Assembly (NCBI RefSeq): GCF_036245865.1
Contig: NZ_BTTW01000001.1
Span: forward strand, 1 to 64,000
Length of the DNA stretch: 64,000 nucleotides
Direction of reading: 5' to 3'
From: Corallococcus caeni
GTDB taxonomy: Bacteria > Myxococcota > Myxococcia > Myxococcales > Myxococcaceae
Shown: positions 36,461 through 45,574 of the stretch, one piece after another
Layout: each line of letters begins with the position of its first letter
How positions within the stretch are numbered: position 1 is the first letter of the stretch
Program-made: the position numbers and the translations under genes
Notes under the pieces: generated by a model
Database searches by the model: none
Told to the model about the DNA's origin: nothing
What the model saw: the letters and a program-made list of their open reading frames with translations, nothing else

Positions 36461-38062
36461 ATGACAAACCAGACAAGGCGCTTAAGCGCACTCCTAAGAA
36501 GGCTCGAAATCGAACTCCTCCGAAAATGCGCCCAAGAAACGCTCGGAGAGCGCTTTCGCCCACGTCGTTCAAAGAACGACTACGTCAACGACATCCAGTC
36601 GGCACATGTGCCGATCCAGCATATTGCAGCGGCACTTCAGAAGGCGGCTGGCACGTGGGATGGGACGACCAACGCGCCGCCCCTCATTCAATGGAACGAG
36701 AGTGTCTTAGGACCACTCGGCATGACCGAGGCACGACAAGCTCGTGAGGTTGGAGATGCTGCTGAACTGGTAGACAGTCTACTCCTCGAAGCACTCTCGG
36801 ATGCGCACCTCGATTTTGTTGCCACACAAGTGTCTCCGGATTTCGCGCAGGCAGCACAGACAACGGGGGCTGATCTCGCAATCAAGCGCATGACTCTCGC
36901 ACAAGCATGCCTCCATGGCTCAGATGAAGAGTTGATGGCAGCAGTCAACAACTCAATTCCAACCCTAGGGCCACTCAAGACCGATCCCGAAGAACCATAC
37001 ATAGTCCTAGACTGGCTTGTCACTCCTTGGGGCCTCCTATCGCTTCCACACGAACACACTGAAGACGCAATTGCCAGCATCCTCTGCGAGCGCGGCGGCG
37101 TTCGTCTAAATGCAATTTTACCTGAGATTCCTGGTGCCTCCACCAAGGAACGCTGCGCCATTTACACCTTGCAGAAGGGGCCATCTCTCGCCATTGACGA
37201 ATTCTTCTCAACGGCAACCATCTGGGAGTTTCTCCAGGCCAAAGGCCTGCACCTGCCAATAGACGCGGACCAGCACATGCTTCGCGGACTGATGCTCCAA
37301 TACGTTGGATTGCGACCTGCGCCACGCCCAGATGGGTTACTGAGACAATACTCCGAACTGTTGCACCAACCTCCTCCAAGAACGTCTTCCGACAACTCGG
37401 ATGCAAGAAGCTGGCGCGAGCTTCGCAGATTCGAGCGCCATTGGGAGAACAATGCATGCGCGCTCATTGCATCCGCAACGGCTGAGCTTGAACTTTCCCT
37501 CAAGGACTGGCTTTCCGTCGACGGAATAAAATCTCTCGCCGATAGGCAACTGACCACGCGCAAGCAGCGCCCTATTCGTGAACTAACTCTGGGCCAAAAG
37601 CGGCGTCTATTCGAACAAGTACTCACAGATATCGAAAAGACGCCTCAATTCGCGCATGCACTAAAACAGGTAGGGCGGACAGCCAGCGAAATGCGTGCTG
37701 CATTTTGTGGCCCATCCATGGAACTCCTGATTAGCGCTCGCAATGAGCTTGCACACCCCAAAGAAGAAGTTCCTCCAAACTGGAACAATATCCGCCTGCG
37801 TCTAATTGATGCCTTAAGGCCACTCGCCACGCCAGCGGCACAGGGGCTTGTTACAATTGCAGCGCCAGTGGTCCGCCTGGTTGAGGAGCGCACAGACGCA
37901 ACAGGATGGACCCGGTGCGAGTTTGAAACCGAAACTGGAGAGGCTGTTGTTGCCTCTCTAGGCGGGCAGTCCCTAGCCATTGTCGGCGCCGAGAGCAAGA
38001 ACTTCCATCTCGTCGCTCGTAGCAAGACGGCGGTAGTTCGGCCCATCTTGATTTCAAACTAA
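36461..38062 (+). CDS. Uncharacterised protein with C-terminal HEPN RNase motif
   Basis: A 533-residue protein I cannot assign to a named family. The N-terminus is basic and helical (RLEIELLRKCAQETLGERF, then RSKNDYVNDI, which looks like a SAP/LEM-like helix pair). The C-terminal third has the helical features of a HEPN domain: FERHWENNACALI, ELTLGQKRRLFEQVL and SARNELAHPKEE, where R427-N-x3-H432 fits the catalytic Rx4-6H motif of HEPN ribonucleases. GC content by hand count of two lines is 50-60%, clearly below its neighbours, and it abuts an insertion sequence. No Shine-Dalgarno sequence is visible at ATG 36461. Confidence 0.8.
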   Translation: MTNQTRRLSALLRRLEIELLRKCAQETLGERFRPRRSKNDYVNDIQSAHVPIQHIAAALQKAAGTWDGTTNAPPLIQWNESVLGPLGMTEARQAREVGDAAELVDSLLLEALSDAHLDFVATQVSPDFAQAAQTTGADLAIKRMTLAQACLHGSDEELMAAVNNSIPTLGPLKTDPEEPYIVLDWLVTPWGLLSLPHEHTEDAIASILCERGGVRLNAILPEIPGASTKERCAIYTLQKGPSLAIDEFFSTATIWEFLQAKGLHLPIDADQHMLRGLMLQYVGLRPAPRPDGLLRQYSELLHQPPPRTSSDNSDARSWRELRRFERHWENNACALIASATAELELSLKDWLSVDGIKSLADRQLTTRKQRPIRELTLGQKRRLFEQVLTDIEKTPQFAHALKQVGRTASEMRAAFCGPSMELLISARNELAHPKEEVPPNWNNIRLRLIDALRPLATPAAQGLVTIAAPVVRLVEERTDATGWTRCEFETETGEAVVASLGGQSLAIVGAESKNFHLVARSKTAVVRPILISN

Positions 38063-38175
38063 CGTCACACTCTCCATGACTGGTCGGATCTCAATCGAAA
38101 CTCTGCCGGCCGTGCCAGGATATATCAGCAGCATTGATCGAAGTCTTCGCCGGTAACAGCCGCCAATTATAGCCT

Positions 38176-38649
38176 CTAACAAATGTGAGGGCAGAGGCGG
38201 CGCAGGAGCATGACGCAGCAACCGAGGACGAGGAGTCCGAAGTGGACGTCGTCCCTGCGCTCGTCGCGGACGCGAAGGCGGCGCAGCTGGTTCTTCCAGG
38301 CCAGCGTGCGCTCCACGACCCATCGGTAGCGTCCGAGCCTTTCCTTGGACTCAACACCGGGACGCGCGATGCGGGCGGCAATGCTGCGTAGACGAAGCCC
38401 GCTCCGGTTCTTCCTGGAGGCGTAGGCCTTATCGGCGTGGAGTTTTCCCGGGCGAAAGCGGCGCTGCCCCGAAGGCATCCGCACCGCGGGCACGGAGTCG
38501 ACGAGCGGGAAAAGTTCGTGCGTGTCGTGGACGTTGGCGGCTGTCACCGATTCGGTCAGCGGCAGGCCGTGGGCCTCTACGAGAAGATGATGCTTGCTAC
38601 CCGCCTTCGCTCTATCCGTCGGGCTTGGGCCCGTGAGGGCCCCCTTTTT
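38176..38649 (-). CDS. IS5-type transposase, frameshifted second half (OrfB)
   Basis: The -1 frame entered at the slippery run reads KKGALTGPSPTDRAKAGSKH, continues through VTAANVHDTHELFPLVDSVP and holds the second catalytic Asp in LHADKAY and the Glu in WVVERTLAW. The stop TAG (38176-38178) lies inside the left inverted repeat. On its own the frame's first ATG is at 38547, too late for an active protein, so it is expressed as a fusion with OrfA. Confidence 0.85.
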   Translation of the reverse strand, partial: KKGALTGPSPTDRAKAGSKHHLLVEAHGLPLTESVTAANVHDTHELFPLVDSVPAVRMPSGQRRFRPGKLHADKAYASRKNRSGLRLRSIAARIARPGVESKERLGRYRWVVERTLAWKNQLRRLRVRDERRDDVHFGLLVLGCCVMLLRRLCPHIC

Positions 38650-38990
38650 GACGCCCGGACGGACGAGGAGTCGATAGCGGCGCGGGAGAAGTCCACCTTG
38701 CCGCGCAGGCCCAGTTCATCCAGCAATCGCGCCTGGAGCTGTTCCCACACGCCAGCCCGGGTCCATTCCTCCAGCCTGCGCCAGGCCGTCATGCCCGACA
38801 GGCCGAACTGCTTGCGAGGCAGCATCTCCCATGGGATGCCGCTTCGGAGCACGAAGACGATGGCTTCCAGCGCCGCGCGGTCATCCGCCCGAGGACGGCC
38901 CAGCTTCTTCTTGGGCTGGGCCGGCGGCAGCAAGGGAGCCACGCGCTGCCAGAAGGCGTCGGGGACGAGTTCGCGGACCATGCCCCTCAA
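38577..38990 (-). CDS. IS5-type transposase, first half (OrfA)
   Basis: A 137-residue reading frame with the N-terminal DUF4096-like helix-turn-helix region (PDAFWQRVAPLLPP, GRPRADDRAALEAIVFVLRSG, GIPWEMLPRK) and the first catalytic Asp in AAIDSSSV (D107). It runs off into an unrelated sequence after SKRGPSR, where the -1 frame takes over at AAAAAGGGGG (38640-38649 on the plus strand). Typical of IS427-group elements. Confidence 0.85.
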   Translation of the reverse strand: MRGMVRELVPDAFWQRVAPLLPPAQPKKKLGRPRADDRAALEAIVFVLRSGIPWEMLPRKQFGLSGMTAWRRLEEWTRAGVWEQLQARLLDELGLRGKVDFSRAAIDSSSVRASKRGPSRAQARRIERRRVASIIFS

Positions 38991-39035
38991 CCTGGGGACG
39001 CCCCTTGCGCTCGGCCACTCCAGCCCTGACTTTCG

Positions 39036-39185
39036 TTAGGTGCTGTTAGCGCCAGGAAAGAGGTGACACATGAGCATGACGCAGCCATGGACTTGAAAAC
39101 CAAGTTGCCGTCGCCTCCGCATTAATCTCGGCCTCAAAGTCGAGCGCAGCTGGCTCAGCCGAGCCAGCTTACGCTCCACGACTAG
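39036..39185 (-). pseudogene. Remnant of a second transposase C-terminus
   Basis: On the minus strand a short frame reads LVVERKLARL, then LGFQVHGCVMLMCHLFPGAN and a stop at 39036-39038. The VVER-x-LA-x-L pattern is the Glu-containing end of an IS5/IS1182-type transposase, but it differs from the IS next to it and its upstream part is out of frame. The stop touches the right end of the IS, which suggests the IS inserted at the edge of an older element. Confidence 0.55.
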
Positions 39186-39230
39186 AGATAGCGCCCGCAC
39201 CGGTCAATAGACTCGACGCAAAGGCAACCG

Positions 39231-40082
39231 TCACTTCCCAGCGCGCTGTGCCGCCTCCAGCGTGTTCTTCATCAACATCGCAATCGTCATCGGGCCCACG
39301 CCACCCGGCACCGGCGTGATGAACGACGCGCGCTCCGCCGCCGCGGCGAACTCCACGTCGCCCACCAGCTTGCCGTCCGCCTTGCGGTTCATGCCCACGT
39401 CAATCACCACCGCGCCGGGCTTGATCCACGCGCCCTTCACCAGTTCCGGCACGCCCACCGCCACCACCAGGATGTCCGCCTGGGCCACCTCCGCCGGCAG
39501 GTCGCTCTTGCGATGGCACACCGTCACCGTCGCGTCCTTCTGGAGCAGCATCAGCGCCTGCGGCTTGCCCACGATGTTGCTGCGGCCCACCACCACCGCG
39601 CGCTTGCCCGCCGGATTGCAGCCGACCTCCTCCAGGAGCCGCATCACGCCGTAGGGCGTGCACGCCCGCGTCGCCGGCCTCCCCAGCAGCAGATTTCCCG
39701 CGTTCATCGGGTGGAAGCCGTCCGCGTCCTTCTCCGGCTTCACCGCGGAGATGATGGCGTCCGCATCGATGTGCTTGGGCAGGGGCAGCTGCACCAGGAT
39801 GCCGTGCACCGCCGGGTCCTCGTTCAGCCGATGCACCAGCGCCAGGAGCTCCTGCTGGGTGATGGTCTCGTCCGGGTGGTGCTCCCAGGAGTTGAAGCCC
39901 ACCTCCTCGGCGGCCTTCTTCTTCCCCGTCACGTAGATCTTGGAAGCCGGGTCCTCACCCACGCGCACCACGGCGAGTCCCGGGGTGATGCCGCGCTCCG
40001 CCTTCAGGCGCGCCACCTCCTCCTTGATCTCCGCACGCACGCGCGCCGCCACTGCCTTGCCGTCAATCAACTGAGCCGTCAT
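39231..40082 (-). CDS. folD: Bifunctional methylene-THF dehydrogenase/cyclohydrolase FolD
   Basis: Interconverts 5,10-methylene-THF and 10-formyl-THF; 283 residues, the family length. Key parts: the catalytic Lys in [28 protein letters not shown], the NADP site [18 protein letters not shown] and [17 protein letters not shown] 40082 is the start. It is divergent from the DjlA-like gene with 51 bases between. Works in the same one-carbon pool as gcvTHP and metF in this window. Confidence 0.96.
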   Translation of the reverse strand: MTAQLIDGKAVAARVRAEIKEEVARLKAERGITPGLAVVRVGEDPASKIYVTGKKKAAEEVGFNSWEHHPDETITQQELLALVHRLNEDPAVHGILVQLPLPKHIDADAIISAVKPEKDADGFHPMNAGNLLLGRPATRACTPYGVMRLLEEVGCNPAGKRAVVVGRSNIVGKPQALMLLQKDATVTVCHRKSDLPAEVAQADILVVAVGVPELVKGAWIKPGAVVIDVGMNRKADGKLVGDVEFAAAAERASFITPVPGGVGPMTIAMLMKNTLEAAQRAGK

Positions 40083-40133
40083 GAGACCCACCTTATGCAA
40101 GACTTGCCCGGCGCAAGGGAGCGAAGCGACGGC

Positions 40134-40970
40134 ATGGGTGCGGGAAAAGTTCTCGGGGCGATGTTGGGTCTCATGGCCGGCCTCCTCCTCGGCGGGCCCT
40201 GGGCCATCGTGCTCGGGCTCATCGTGGGCACGGGCCTGGGCCACTACTTCGACGAACAGCACGCCGCGCCCCCCGACTTCCCCGAACTCTTCAGCGACTT
40301 CCCCGCCACCTTCGAACCGCCTCCCAGGCAGGCCCCCCTCTCCCAGGGCCCGGGCGAGTTCCCCATCGTCCAGGCCCCGGACGAGGACCCGCTCGACCGC
40401 GACCTCACCGCCCTCTTCGTGGACGTGGCCCGCGCCGACGGCGAGATGCGCCGCGAGGAGGTCCGCGAGGTCCGCCGCTACTTCGAGGATGTCCTCCACG
40501 CCGACTCCCACACCGTCCAGGCCGTGCGCCGCCACCTCAAGGACTTCCTCTCCCACCCCGCCACCCTGGACGCCCCCGCCGCCCTCGCGTCCTGCCTGGA
40601 CTCCCTGCCTTCAGGCGAACGGCTCCGCCTGCTGGACGCGCTCTATGAGATGGCGCTCGCGGACGGCCCCCTCCAGCGATCCGAACGCGAGGCCCTGAAG
40701 CGCATGGCCGAGGGCCTGGACGTCCCGGACGCCAAGGCCCAGGCCCTGGCCGAACAGCACCTGGGCGACGCGACCGCCCACTACGCCACCCTGGGCCTGC
40801 CGCCGGACGCCACCGACGCGGAGGTGAAGAGCGCCTACCGGAAGCTCGCCGCCCAGCACCACCCGGACAAGGCCAGCCACCTGGGCCCCCGGGCCGCCGA
40901 GCGGGCCGCCCGTCAGTTCCAGGCCGTCCGCGACGCCTACGAGGAAATCCGGCGGCTGCGCGGCCTGTAG
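40134..40970 (+). CDS. DjlA-like membrane protein (TerB plus J domain)
   Basis: A 278-residue protein with one N-terminal hydrophobic helix containing glycine zippers ([23 protein letters not shown]), a TerB/DjlA helical domain ([22 protein letters not shown]) and a C-terminal J domain with HPD (243-245) that would stimulate DnaK. The order is that of E. coli DjlA, a membrane co-chaperone. ATG 40134 precedes the hydrophobic segment; the open frame extends upstream antisense to folD. Confidence 0.87.
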   Translation: MGAGKVLGAMLGLMAGLLLGGPWAIVLGLIVGTGLGHYFDEQHAAPPDFPELFSDFPATFEPPPRQAPLSQGPGEFPIVQAPDEDPLDRDLTALFVDVARADGEMRREEVREVRRYFEDVLHADSHTVQAVRRHLKDFLSHPATLDAPAALASCLDSLPSGERLRLLDALYEMALADGPLQRSEREALKRMAEGLDVPDAKAQALAEQHLGDATAHYATLGLPPDATDAEVKSAYRKLAAQHHPDKASHLGPRAAERAARQFQAVRDAYEEIRRLRGL

Positions 40971-40994
40971 CCCGGGTTAGAAGACAGGAATCCC

Positions 40995-41699
40995 ATGAGC
41001 CAGCGTCCCCCGAAGAAGAAGGAAGCGGAGTTCCAGAACAACCCGTTCAAGTCCGCCATCAAGACGCTCCAGGACCAGGAGAAGCAGGAGAAGCAGGCCG
41101 CCGCCGCCGCGGAGGTCGCCAAGAAGAAGGCCGCCGTGCAGAAGCCGGCGAAGGCCCCCAAGGCCCGCCCGGAAGACGACGACGTGGGCCTCTTCTTCTC
41201 CGCCATGGACGGCGTGCAGCAGATCACCAATCGCGGTGAAGCCCCGAAGGTGAACCCGCGCCTGCCGGAGCTCATCGACGACAACGCGGAGGCGCTGGCG
41301 CAGCTGTCGGACCTGGTCGCGGTGGACGGGCCGCTGTCCTTCACCGGCTCGGACGAGTCCTTCGAGGGCGCCTCCCCCGGCACCGACCCCAACCTGCTGC
41401 GTTCGCTGCGCCGGGGCGACTTCTCCGTGCAGGACCGGCTGGACCTTCACGGCAAGACGCAGAAGGAGGCCCAGGCCGCCGTGGAGCGCTTCCTGTCCGA
41501 CAGCCGCCGGGCCAAGCGCCGCTGCGTGCTCATCGTCCACGGACGCGGTTTGAATTCCAAGGACCAGATCCCGGTGCTCAAGGACGCGGTGCGCGACCTG
41601 CTGTCGCAGAAGCGGCTGGAGCGGATGGTCCTGGCGTTCGCCACCGCACGCCCGCAGGACGGCGGGGCCGGCGCGGTCTACGTGCTCCTGCGCCGATAG
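40995..41699 (+). CDS. Smr-domain protein
   Basis: A 234-residue protein. The first 75 residues are basic and Ala/Lys-rich (KTLQDQEKQEKQAAAAAEV), and the C-terminal 90 residues are an Smr domain with DRLDLHGKTQKEAQAAVERF and the conserved VHGRGLNS loop. Smr domains nick nucleic acid or act in ribosome rescue (SmrB-like, cutting mRNA at collided ribosomes). No MutS part is present. It follows the DjlA-like gene by 24 bases. Confidence 0.85.
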   Translation: MSQRPPKKKEAEFQNNPFKSAIKTLQDQEKQEKQAAAAAEVAKKKAAVQKPAKAPKARPEDDDVGLFFSAMDGVQQITNRGEAPKVNPRLPELIDDNAEALAQLSDLVAVDGPLSFTGSDESFEGASPGTDPNLLRSLRRGDFSVQDRLDLHGKTQKEAQAAVERFLSDSRRAKRRCVLIVHGRGLNSKDQIPVLKDAVRDLLSQKRLERMVLAFATARPQDGGAGAVYVLLRR

Positions 41700-41735
41700 C
41701 TTTACGCGTGGCCGTGGCTGTGCATACATGCCGCC

Positions 41736-42728
41736 ATGGTTCGCGACCTCATTGACCTCCATATCCACGTGGGTGGCGCGGTGGCCCCGCACATCCTGTG
41801 GTCCATTGCCCACCAGCAGGGCTTCAAGCTCCCCGTCAAGAACTACTTCGACTTCGTCGAGCTCATCACCTCCCGTCCGGGCAAGGTGGGCAGCCTCGAC
41901 GACTACCTGAAGATCCTCCACACCTGGACGGAGAAGATCCAATCCTCTCCCAGCGCCATCGAGCGCTCGGTCTACGAGGTGATTGGCAAGGAGTACCGGG
42001 GCAGCCGCGTCACGCAGATTGAGCTGCGCTTCAACCCCATGAAGCGCAACCTCTCCAGCGAGCTGGACCTGGACCACATCATCCACGCGGCGCTGCGGGG
42101 CATGGACCGCGCGGTGCTGGAGTACGGCGTGAAGGTGGGCTTCATCTTCTGCCTGGCCCGCGAGTTCGACCACAAGCTCAACAGCATCATCGTGGAGAAG
42201 GCCATCAAGTACCGCTCGCGCGGCGTGTACGGCATCGACCTGGCCGGCACGGAGCGCGACGCGATGGAGCACAAGCCCTCGCTGGCGCAGTACGAGGACC
42301 TCTACGCCCGCGCGCGCAAGGGCGGCCTCAAGTGCACCGTGCACACCGGCGAGACGGCCGGCACGGGCGCGGAGGGCCTGATGGCGGCGGTGGAGAAGCT
42401 CAAGCCCCACCGCATCGGCCACGGCATCCGCGCCGCGTACGACGAGTCCGCGATGAAGGTCCTGCGTGAGAACAACATCACGCTGGAGCTGTGCCCCACG
42501 TCCAACATCCACACCAAGGCGGTGGCGGACCTGAAGGAGCTGGAGCACATCATGCGGACGTTCTGGGACCGCAAGGTGAAGTTCACCATCAACACGGACG
42601 GCCCCTACCTGCTGGAGACGGACATGCGGCGGGAGATTGAAATCGTCGAGTCCAACGGCCTGCTCTCCACCGAGCAGGTGGACCAGGCACTCGCGTGGGC
42701 GCGCGAGGCGTCCTTCATCCCCGCCTGA
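41736..42728 (+). CDS. Adenosine deaminase-family protein with altered substrate residues
   Basis: A 330-residue TIM-barrel metal-dependent amidohydrolase of the adenosine deaminase family. Zinc ligands are kept: H9 and H11 in LHIHVGGA, H203 in HTGET (with E206 as proton shuttle), and D288 in NTDGP; H229 in HRIGHG and ELCPTSN are also kept. But the residue after the second His of HxH is V-G, not L-D, and TDDP has become TDGP, so the two aspartates that contact ribose and the purine ring in ADA are glycines. The substrate is probably not plain adenosine. Its stop precedes pyrD by one base. Confidence 0.85.
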   Translation: MVRDLIDLHIHVGGAVAPHILWSIAHQQGFKLPVKNYFDFVELITSRPGKVGSLDDYLKILHTWTEKIQSSPSAIERSVYEVIGKEYRGSRVTQIELRFNPMKRNLSSELDLDHIIHAALRGMDRAVLEYGVKVGFIFCLAREFDHKLNSIIVEKAIKYRSRGVYGIDLAGTERDAMEHKPSLAQYEDLYARARKGGLKCTVHTGETAGTGAEGLMAAVEKLKPHRIGHGIRAAYDESAMKVLRENNITLELCPTSNIHTKAVADLKELEHIMRTFWDRKVKFTINTDGPYLLETDMRREIEIVESNGLLSTEQVDQALAWAREASFIPA

Positions 42729-42729
42729 C

Positions 42730-43827
42730 ATGTACGGCTTCACTCGCGCACTGCTGTTCACCCTGCCCCCGGAGCCCGCGCACCGGCTGGGCATGGCCGG
42801 GCTCGCGGCCCTGGGCAGGTGGCCCGCCCGCTGCCGTGCCATGCGCGAGCACACGCTGCGCCTGGCGCCCATGGACCTGTCCGTGGAGCTGGCGGGGCTG
42901 AAGTTCGCGCACCCGGTGGCGCTCGCCGCCGGGTTGGACAAGGACGCGGAGGCGGTGGACGGGCTGTTCGCCTGCGGCTTCTCCGCGGTGGAGATCGGCA
43001 CCGTCACGCCGAAGCCGCAGCCGGGCAACCCGAAGCCGCGCCTGTTCCGGCTGCCGGAGCACCGCGCGGTCATCAACCGGATGGGCTTCAACAACCACGG
43101 CGCGGCCACCGCGGCGGAGCGGCTGAAGGGCCGGACGTGGAAGCCCGGCCCGCTGGGCGTGAACATCGGCAAGAACAAGGACACGCCGCTGGAGCGCGCG
43201 GTGGACGACTACGTGGCGTGCGTGGACGCGCTCGCGGCGCTGGGGGATTACGTCGTCGTCAACGCGTCCTCGCCCAACACGCCGGGCCTGCGCAAGCTGC
43301 AGGAGCCGGAGCAGCTCTCCGCGCTGCTGCTCGCGGTGCGCGAGCGGATGGAGGCCGTGGCTCCGGGCACGCCGCTGTTCCTGAAGATCGCCCCGGACCT
43401 CACGCCCGAGGCCGTGGATGAAGTGGTCGACGTGGCGATGGAGCGCGGGCTGTCCGGGCTCATCGCCACCAACACCACACTCACCCGCCCCTTCGAGCAC
43501 GTGCACGCGAAGGAGGCCGGCGGCCTGTCCGGCGCCCCCGTGCGTGAGCTGTCCAACGCGGTCATCCGACGCGCCTGGCAGCGCAGCCGGGGCACCCTGC
43601 CCCTCATCGGCGTGGGCGGCGTGTTCACCGCCCAGGACGTCTACGAGAAGCTGCGCGCGGGAGCCACCGTGGTGCAGGTGTACACGGGCTTCATCTACGA
43701 GGGCCCGGGCATGGTGGACCGCATCCTCCCGGAGCTGGGCGCGCTGCTGGCCCGGGACGGCTTCACGTCCGTACGGGACGTGATTGGCGTGGACGCGCAT
43801 ACGGGCATGCCCGCCGTTCCCGTGTAG
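42730..43827 (+). CDS. pyrD: Dihydroorotate dehydrogenase (class 2)
   Basis: FMN enzyme oxidising dihydroorotate to orotate with a quinone acceptor; 365 residues. The N-terminal membrane-associating helix pair (FTRALLFTLPPEPAHRLGMA), AAGLDKDAEAVDGL, the Ser-type catalytic loop NASSPNTPGLR, and the FMN-phosphate site IGVGGVFTAQDVYEKLRAGA mark it as class 2. It starts one base after the deaminase-family gene, so the two are co-transcribed, which places that enzyme in a nucleotide-related context. Confidence 0.95.
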   Translation: MYGFTRALLFTLPPEPAHRLGMAGLAALGRWPARCRAMREHTLRLAPMDLSVELAGLKFAHPVALAAGLDKDAEAVDGLFACGFSAVEIGTVTPKPQPGNPKPRLFRLPEHRAVINRMGFNNHGAATAAERLKGRTWKPGPLGVNIGKNKDTPLERAVDDYVACVDALAALGDYVVVNASSPNTPGLRKLQEPEQLSALLLAVRERMEAVAPGTPLFLKIAPDLTPEAVDEVVDVAMERGLSGLIATNTTLTRPFEHVHAKEAGGLSGAPVRELSNAVIRRAWQRSRGTLPLIGVGGVFTAQDVYEKLRAGATVVQVYTGFIYEGPGMVDRILPELGALLARDGFTSVRDVIGVDAHTGMPAVPV

Positions 43828-43890
43828 CGCCGCCGCGACCCGTGGCACGGCGCGCAATACCAGACGCAAAATGTCTTGAATTGCACACCC

Positions 43891-43910
43891 ACCTGCCCTT
43901 CAGGGCAGGT
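43891..43910. other. Short perfect hairpin after pyrD
   Basis: ACCTGCCC-TTCA-GGGCAGGT, an 8-bp perfect stem with a tetraloop, lies 64 bases after pyrD and 60 bases before the ELWxxDGT gene. No T-run follows, so it may be a weak terminator or a structured leader. Confidence 0.4.
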
Positions 43911-43969
43911 CGATCGTACTCCCGGAGCATCCACCTTGCCCCCGCGGCTGTATTGGCAAGGAGCAGGGC

Positions 43970-45574
43970 ATGCGGATGCAGGGATGGTTGGGATTGGCGG
44001 TGACGGGGTGGCTGGTGGGCTGTGGAGTGGAACCGGAGGACTCCGCCACCGCAGCGCAGGTCCAGGCCCAGGTGTGCGCTCCCGGTTCAGCGCAGGAGGT
44101 GAAGCAGGTCATTCCTCCCGACCATGTCCCGGGCGGCTGGCTGAACGAGGAGCCGCGTCCCCGCTGGCTGACGGACGTGGCGGGCACGCTCTTCTTCGCG
44201 GTGGACCTGGAGCGGGGCACCACGCTCTGGAAGAGCGACGGGACGACAGCGGGCACCATCGCCCTGCTGACGCTCCCCGCGCCGGACACGGGGGAGCGGC
44301 GCATCCAGAACCTGACCGCCGTCGGCACCCGGCTGTTCTTCGAGCTGTATGACCCGGCAAACGGACTGACCCTCTGGGTCTCCGACGGCACCGCGACCGG
44401 AACGCTCCAGGTGAAGGACCTTTCGGCGTGCGATGACTCCTCGGCCCAGTATGGCTTCCAGTCGCATGACGGCGCGCTGACCTTCCTCCACGAGCCGTGC
44501 GGCGCGGGGCACGTGGAGCTGTGGCGTTCGGACGGCACGAAGGCGGGCACGGTCCGGGTCCAGGACTTCGGGAGCGGGACGATGATCAGCGGCGACGCGC
44601 GCACGTTCTCGGCACGGGTGCTCTTTGTCCATCAGGACGGTGTGGGCCCCCGCTTGTGGCGCACGGACGGCACGGCGGCCGGAACAGTGGAGGTGCGGAC
44701 CTTCGGCCCCCAGTCCCGGGTCGTGCGCACACTGGAGGTGAGCGGCGCGGTGCTGTTCATCGTCCAGGACCCGACGACGGGCACGACGCTGTGGCGCACG
44801 GACGGCACGGCCGAAGGGACGCGGCTGCTGAAGCGGCTGGATGCCTCGTCGACGGTGGTGCTGGAGAACCAGCATGTCGTGGGCGGCACGGCGGTGTTCG
44901 CCTTCTACGACGCGGGCCCCAGCACCGAGGTCTGGAAGACGGACGGCACCGAGTCAGGAACGGTGCGACTGGACACCTTCGGCACGGAGGCCCGGCTCCT
45001 GGGCATCGCGGGGCCGTACGCCATCCTGGTCACCCGCTCCGCGGATCAGCAGCACCAGGAGCTGCGACGGCTGTCGTTGTCCGGGGGTGGCAAGGAGCTG
45101 GTGGCCGTGCTCGACAATCCGTTCGCGGACGAGTCCACGGGCGTGGGGCTCCAGGGCGTCATCCGGACCGGGGACCGCATCTTCCTCAGCCAGGTGATCT
45201 CCAGCATGGAACCGACGAACGAGCAGGTCAGCCTCTGGGTGACGGATGGAACGGCGGCGGGAACCCGTGAGCTCGCCGGGGGCCTCTCCACGTCCAAGGT
45301 CGCCCAACCGCCCCTCTTCGACACCGGCACCGGCACCGTCCTCTTCGTCAACCGGGTGGGCTGGAGCGGGCTCGAGCCCTGGGTGACGGATGGGACGCTC
45401 GCGGGCACCCAGCCCATCGCGGACATCCAGGAGGGTCCGGGCAGTTCGCATCCCCTCGAGTTCCAGCGCGTGGGCAATCGAGTGTTCTTCAATGCAATGC
45501 CAACCGTCCGGGCCTTCTCGCTGTGGTCCGTGCCGGCCGCGTTGTCCTGCTCGGCCGGGAATCCGGCCCGGTAG
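43970..45574 (+). CDS. ELWxxDGT-repeat lipoprotein
   Basis: A 534-residue predicted lipoprotein (lipobox LVGC, C18) made of about nine beta-propeller-like units carrying the motif LW-x-SDGT-x-x-GT, for example TLWKSDGTTAGT, RLWRTDGTAAGT and SLWVTDGTAAGT. The ELWxxDGT family is common in myxobacteria and its function is unknown; secretion and surface attachment follow from the signal peptide. No catalytic motif seen. Confidence 0.85.
   Translation: MRMQGWLGLAVTGWLVGCGVEPEDSATAAQVQAQVCAPGSAQEVKQVIPPDHVPGGWLNEEPRPRWLTDVAGTLFFAVDLERGTTLWKSDGTTAGTIALLTLPAPDTGERRIQNLTAVGTRLFFELYDPANGLTLWVSDGTATGTLQVKDLSACDDSSAQYGFQSHDGALTFLHEPCGAGHVELWRSDGTKAGTVRVQDFGSGTMISGDARTFSARVLFVHQDGVGPRLWRTDGTAAGTVEVRTFGPQSRVVRTLEVSGAVLFIVQDPTTGTTLWRTDGTAEGTRLLKRLDASSTVVLENQHVVGGTAVFAFYDAGPSTEVWKTDGTESGTVRLDTFGTEARLLGIAGPYAILVTRSADQQHQELRRLSLSGGGKELVAVLDNPFADESTGVGLQGVIRTGDRIFLSQVISSMEPTNEQVSLWVTDGTAAGTRELAGGLSTSKVAQPPLFDTGTGTVLFVNRVGWSGLEPWVTDGTLAGTQPIADIQEGPGSSHPLEFQRVGNRVFFNAMPTVRAFSLWSVPAALSCSAGNPAR

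Larger units (their letters stand above)
38176..39039 (-). mobile_element. IS5-family insertion sequence (IS427-like), apparently complete
   Basis: An 864-base element bounded by imperfect 17-base inverted repeats: CTAACAAATGTGAGGGC at 38176-38192 and, reading inward from the right end (39039-39023), CTAACGAAAGTCAGGGC. It encodes one transposase split over two frames by a -1 frameshift at an AAAAAGGGGG run. All three acidic catalytic residues (D, D, E) are present. Boundaries may be off by a few bases; the flanks share only TA, so the target duplication is not resolved. Confidence 0.88.

Noticed and set aside
36351-36572. A minus-strand frame overlapping the HEPN gene start
   Set aside because: Repetitive Leu/Gly/Ser-rich composition and location antisense to the better supported gene.
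38176-39039. IS as part of a composite transposon
   Set aside because: Only one complete copy is present in the window and the second transposase remnant is of a different type.
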